Below are positions 63,861 through 64,000 of a stretch of 64,000 nucleotides of DNA, piece after piece. The notes beneath the pieces were generated by a model, which was not told the origin of the DNA, made no database searches, and was given only the letters and a program-made list of their open reading frames with translations. Positions within the stretch are counted from its first letter, which is position 1. Each line of letters opens with the position of its first letter. The stretch is from assembly GCF_965363235.1 (NCBI RefSeq), contig NC_134839.1:97483743-97547742 (forward strand), written 5' to 3'. The DNA is from Mytilus galloprovincialis (lineage: Eukaryota > Mollusca > Bivalvia > Mytilida > Mytilidae). The translations under genes and the position numbers were made by a program.

Positions 63861-64000
63861 ACACAAAACACATATTGAGAAGCGGCAAATAGAACTAGGT
63901 AAACTCCAATTTACATTCTGCATAGGATATACCTAAAAGAACTATAGACTTTGTCTCAATAATATTCTTTTTATACTTTGAACGACAAAATTATTTTATA

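Overview
The window looks like nuclear DNA of a bivalve mollusc, most likely a mussel (Mytilus or a close relative). It is AT-rich, its genes have many short exons with GT-AG introns, and it is packed with dispersed elements of bivalve type: Penelope-like reverse transcriptase fragments with conserved 3' tails, elements with 150-160 bp internal repeats, a DIRS retrotransposon and tRNA-derived SINEs. The species call is inference from repeat content and was not tested by a search.

Two complete host genes lie head to head. NDUFS1 (75-kDa subunit of mitochondrial complex I) is on the minus strand. Its 19 coding exons between 21078 and 6036 can be followed in phase and give 725 codons. EEF1B2 (eEF1B, the exchange factor for eEF1A) is on the plus strand, with six coding exons between 23264 and 29830 and 218 codons. 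The same divergent pair sits side by side in the human genome, so this looks like an ancient linked pair around a shared promoter region. That region is 2.2 kb here and has been invaded by repeats.

The most striking structure is inside NDUFS1. The 3' 69 bp of coding exon 3, which carries two [2Fe-2S] cysteines, plus 12 bp of intron are repeated in tandem with an exact 81-bp period and no length change. This gives 22 exon copies and 22 splice donors between 17153 and 18922. Another NDUFS1 intron holds a 15-unit minisatellite of 45- and 39-bp units with a higher-order pattern.

From 30 kb to the end there is no intact host gene that I can recognise. In order: bivalve repeats (30-35.3 kb); a DIRS element inserted into a Penelope-type 3' tail, itself hit by a small DNA transposon (35.7-41.3 kb); a 3.3-kb DNA transposon with 115-bp terminal inverted repeats, a 5-bp target duplication and a mirror-symmetric set of short repeated motifs (42589-45873); a decayed secreted-protein gene resembling the DUF1838 family, split by a SINE (46.6-48.4 kb); Penelope-like RT fragments; and a 2.2-kb segment present twice in direct orientation (52698-54904 and 56593-58800). 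No CRISPR array, rRNA gene or functional tRNA gene was seen.
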